15,333 bases of DNA from Bacteroidales bacterium (GTDB taxonomy: Bacteria; Bacteroidota; Bacteroidia; Bacteroidales; UBA932). The DNA lies in contig JAKSJQ010000045.1 in assembly GCA_024402115.1 (NCBI GenBank), forward strand, positions 1 to 15,333, read 5' to 3'. Below, one piece after another: positions 13,419 to 15,333 of the stretch. The translations under genes were made by a program, and so were the position numbers. Each line of letters begins with the position of its first letter. Within the stretch, counting starts at the first letter, position 1. The notes under the pieces were generated by a model. It saw nothing but the letters and a program-made list of their open reading frames with translations, was not told the DNA's origin and did not search any database.

Positions 13419-14762
13419 ATGAGCAAACCAAAGATTTTCGTGTTGGACACCAATGTAGTCCTCCACGACCACAAGGCCATCCGCAAGTTCCAGGAAAATG
13501 ACCTGGTTATCCCTATTGCGGTAATCGAAGAGCTTGACCACTTCAAGAAAGGCAATGACGCCCTTGCATTCAATGCGAGAGGCTTCGTGCGCGACCTCGA
13601 CAGAATGTCCGATCGAAGGCAGTTCGGAAAGGACGGCATCCAGATCGGAAAGGGTCTGGGAAAGATCAGGATCGAGGTCAACCATCCGTTCCCTGACGCA
13701 CTGAAGGAGTGCTTCATGGACGACATCCAGGACCATAGGATCATCGCCACCGCGATGTGGGTCCGCGACCACAACCCTGACAGGTTCGTGGCCCTCGTGA
13801 CCAAGGACATCAACATGCGAATGAAGGCGAAGGCCGTCGGAATGGAGGTGCAGGACTACCTGACCGACCGCGTCGACGAGGAGAAGATCGAAGGTGTGGC
13901 AAAGGAGGTCCTCACCGTCGAGGACGTCAGTCCGGAGGAACTCCAGAAGCTCGTCTATGGACCGGAGAACGCGATTCCATGGAAGTCCGTATGCCCGAAG
14001 GAGCCGCTTCCGAACCAACTTTTCAAGCTCTGCTGGCCGGGCGAAGGAGCACCGGTCACCACAGCGCGCTACGATAAGGCCACCGCACGCGTAGTGCTCG
14101 TGAAGGAGAGCAACGCGTACGGAATCAAGCCTCGAAACGCGGAGCAGAAATTCGCGATGGACGCCTGCATGAACAAGGACATTCCTCTCGTGTCTCTCAC
14201 CGGAGGTGCGGGCACGGGAAAGACCCTCGTCGCACTCGCATCGGCGCTTGAGCAGGAAAGGGACTTCGAGCAGATCATCATCTCACGCCCTACCGTCGTG
14301 CTCGGCGGCCAGGACATAGGATTCCTCCCTGGAGACCAGAAGACAAAGATGAGCCCGTACGTCCAGCCGTTGATGGACAACCTCAACGTGATCAAGAACG
14401 GATTCAAGCCTGGCAGCAAGCAGGCGCTTCACATCGAGAACCTCCTCAACGACGAGAAGATTCTCATCTCCCCTCTCGCATATATCAGGGGACGTTCGCT
14501 CGGAAAGGTCTTCTTCATCATCGACGAGGCCCAGAACCTCACCCCTCATGAGATCAAGACCATCATCACCAGGGCAGGAGAAGGCACGAAGATCGTGTTC
14601 ACGGGAGATATCTTCCAGATCGACCAGCCTTACCTCGACCAATGGTCGAACGGCCTCACCCACCTGAACAACAAGTTCCGTGGCCAGGTCCTCTTCGAGC
14701 ATGTGAACATGAGAAAGGGAGAGAGGAGCGAATTGTCCGAAATCGCCGCAAAGTTATTGTAA
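13419..14762 (+). CDS. PIN-PhoH fusion protein (PhoH2/YlaK type), predicted RNase-coupled ATPase
   Basis: A 447-residue protein with an N-terminal PIN nuclease domain (about residues 4-140) and a C-terminal PhoH ATPase domain (about 240-447), the usual arrangement and length for the PhoH2/YlaK group. PIN acidic residues are visible in VLDTN (Asp10), IEELDHF (Glu38-39) and the later FMDDIQDHRI and LVTKDINMRMKA segments. The PhoH domain shows Walker A GGAGTGKT (about 262-269), ISRPTVVLG, Walker B FFIIDEAQN (DEAQ about 368-371) and VFTGDIFQID. Characterised mycobacterial PhoH2 unwinds and cleaves RNA, so a role in RNA metabolism is expected in the cytoplasm. The start is 6 bases after the PurL-like stop, suggesting co-expression. 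Mycobacterial phoH2 is preceded by a small antitoxin-like gene; nothing that small is present here. Confidence 0.92.
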   Translation: MSKPKIFVLDTNVVLHDHKAIRKFQENDLVIPIAVIEELDHFKKGNDALAFNARGFVRDLDRMSDRRQFGKDGIQIGKGLGKIRIEVNHPFPDALKECFMDDIQDHRIIATAMWVRDHNPDRFVALVTKDINMRMKAKAVGMEVQDYLTDRVDEEKIEGVAKEVLTVEDVSPEELQKLVYGPENAIPWKSVCPKEPLPNQLFKLCWPGEGAPVTTARYDKATARVVLVKESNAYGIKPRNAEQKFAMDACMNKDIPLVSLTGGAGTGKTLVALASALEQERDFEQIIISRPTVVLGGQDIGFLPGDQKTKMSPYVQPLMDNLNVIKNGFKPGSKQALHIENLLNDEKILISPLAYIRGRSLGKVFFIIDEAQNLTPHEIKTIITRAGEGTKIVFTGDIFQIDQPYLDQWSNGLTHLNNKFRGQVLFEHVNMRKGERSELSEIAAKLL

Positions 14763-14769
14763 ACTAAAA

Positions 14770-14795
14770 GTTTATTTTCAATAAACGCGATTTTT
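14770..14795 (+). terminator. Weak A/T-rich hairpin after the PIN-PhoH gene
   Basis: GTTTATT (14770-14776), loop TTC and AATAAAC (14780-14786) form a 7-base-pair stem 8 bases after the stop codon, with a five-T run at 14791-14795. It could be a weak intrinsic terminator. The stem is mostly A-T pairs and it overlaps the proposed -33 box of ppdK, so it may equally be an operator. Confidence 0.35.
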
Positions 14796-14806
14796 GATTA
14801 TCTTCG
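14776..14806 (+). promoter_or_regulatory. Probable promoter of ppdK
   Basis: TATCTTCG (14799-14806) matches TAnnTTTG at all but one position and TTTC (14776-14779) lies 19 bases upstream. Transcription would start near 14812, leaving a leader of about 45 bases that is rich in A and T just before the ATG, as is common before strongly translated genes in this phylum. Confidence 0.55.
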
Positions 14807-14834
14807 CGCCCTATTTTAGAATACAACTGAAAAA

Positions 14835-14848
14835 AAATAACGTTATTT
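14835..14848. repeat. Perfect 14-base palindrome in the ppdK leader
   Basis: AAATAACGTTATTT reads the same on both strands and lies between the predicted transcription start and the ATG, 10 bases before the start codon. As DNA it could be a repressor site; as RNA it has no loop and would be a poor hairpin. Confidence 0.45.
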
Positions 14849-14858
14849 AGGTTAAATT

Positions 14859-15333
14859 ATGGCAGAAAACAAGAAAAGAGTCTACCGTTTCGGCGGTAAG
14901 AACGCAGAAGGCAATGGCAAGATGCGCGAGCTCCTCGGCGGTAAGGGTGCAAACCTCGCCGAGATGTGTACTCTCAGCATCCCTGTACCTGCAGGTTTCA
15001 CCATCACCACCGAGTGCTGTACTGAGTACTATCAGCTCGGAGGCGGTTACACTGCAGAACTCAAGAACGATGTAGCAGAAGCTCTCAAGGCTACTGAGGC
15101 AATCATGGGAATGAAGTTCGGCGACCCTGAGAATCCGCTCCTCGTGAGCTGTCGTTCAGGTGCAAGAAGCTCAATGCCTGGTATGATGGATACCATTCTC
15201 AACATCGGTCTCTGCTCAGCTACCATCCCTGGTATGATCAAGAAGACCGGTAACCCACGTTTCGTATACGATGCATATCGTCGTCTCATCATGATGTACT
15301 CTGACGTCGTAATGGAGAAGGCAGAGGGCATCG
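14859..15333 (+). CDS. ppdK: Pyruvate, phosphate dikinase, N-terminal part (3' end outside window)
   Basis: The first 158 residues are visible of a protein normally near 900 residues long. PPDK interconverts pyruvate, ATP and phosphate with phosphoenolpyruvate, AMP and pyrophosphate in the cytoplasm; in anaerobic Bacteroidales it links glycolysis and gluconeogenesis. Recognised by YRFGGKNAEG at the N terminus, ELLGGKGANLAEM, then IPVPAGFTITTE and the ATP-grasp segment LLVSCRSGARSSMPGMMDT followed by ILNIGL, all typical of the nucleotide-binding domain. The usual SVRSGA is SCRSGA here. The ATG at 14859 is preceded by an A/T-rich leader rather than a Shine-Dalgarno. Codon choice (CTC, GGT, CGT) is strongly biased, consistent with high expression. 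The gene appears to be transcribed from its own promoter, separately from the PIN-PhoH pair. Confidence 0.95.
   Translation, partial: MAENKKRVYRFGGKNAEGNGKMRELLGGKGANLAEMCTLSIPVPAGFTITTECCTEYYQLGGGYTAELKNDVAEALKATEAIMGMKFGDPENPLLVSCRSGARSSMPGMMDTILNIGLCSATIPGMIKKTGNPRFVYDAYRRLIMMYSDVVMEKAEGI

Noticed and set aside
13371..14018. 215-codon open frame on the minus strand under the PIN-PhoH gene
   Set aside because: It lies opposite the conserved PIN domain, has no recognisable motif, and its Leu/Val/Asp/His-rich composition is typical of a shadow frame.
13419..14762. PIN-PhoH as the toxin of a classical toxin-antitoxin pair
   Set aside because: No small antitoxin-sized gene overlaps or directly precedes it; the upstream gene encodes 365 residues related to PurL, so only a looser functional link is proposed.

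Overview
The window looks like chromosomal DNA from a member of the Bacteroidales (phylum Bacteroidota) with moderately high G+C. Several upstream regions carry the Bacteroidota sigma factor signature (TTTG, 19-21 bases, TAnnTTTG). The gene set also fits: a GH43 glycosidase, a flexirubin/aryl-polyene-type ketosynthase with its partner oxidoreductase, a very long bacterial alpha-2-macroglobulin, a PIN-PhoH protein and pyruvate phosphate dikinase. The genus cannot be fixed from the sequence. I see no insertion sequence, phage gene, integrase or CRISPR array.

Layout, left to right. (1) The 3' end of a GH43 glycoside hydrolase (+) and a tight three-gene operon on the minus strand converge on one hairpin that can act as a terminator in both directions. 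The operon is ketosynthase, then a phytoene-desaturase-like FAD oxidoreductase, then a FabG-type ketoreductase, with 0-base and 4-base-overlap junctions. It resembles part of an aryl polyene/flexirubin pathway without its other genes. (2) A tRNA-Val(UAC) on the minus strand has its own promoter and terminator. (3) A membrane-anchored LytTR regulator (-) and an SGNH/GDSL hydrolase (+) diverge from a 199-base region that holds a pair of near-identical 15-base direct repeats with a 20-base period, the geometry expected of a LytTR binding site.

(4) A minus-strand pair follows: folC (folylpolyglutamate/dihydrofolate synthase) overlapping by 19 bases a 1728-residue alpha-2-macroglobulin-family protein. 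The latter has a signal peptide and lacks the thioester motif. Its start is preceded by a GGAGG ribosome binding site lying inside folC. (5) Diverging from folC across 63 bases is a plus-strand pair: a 365-residue protein that I read as a stand-alone, apparently catalytically degenerate relative of the second half of the PurL synthetase region (FGAM synthase), and, 6 bases later, a PIN-PhoH ATPase/nuclease. (6) The window ends in the first 158 residues of pyruvate phosphate dikinase, preceded by a promoter and an A/T-rich leader with a perfect 14-base palindrome.

Most genes are ordinary for the group. The items most worth a second look are the PurL-like pseudoenzyme and its pairing with PIN-PhoH, the LytTR-site candidate, the isolated ketosynthase operon, and the folC/alpha-2-macroglobulin coupling. 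No gene-free stretch exceeds about 200 bases.
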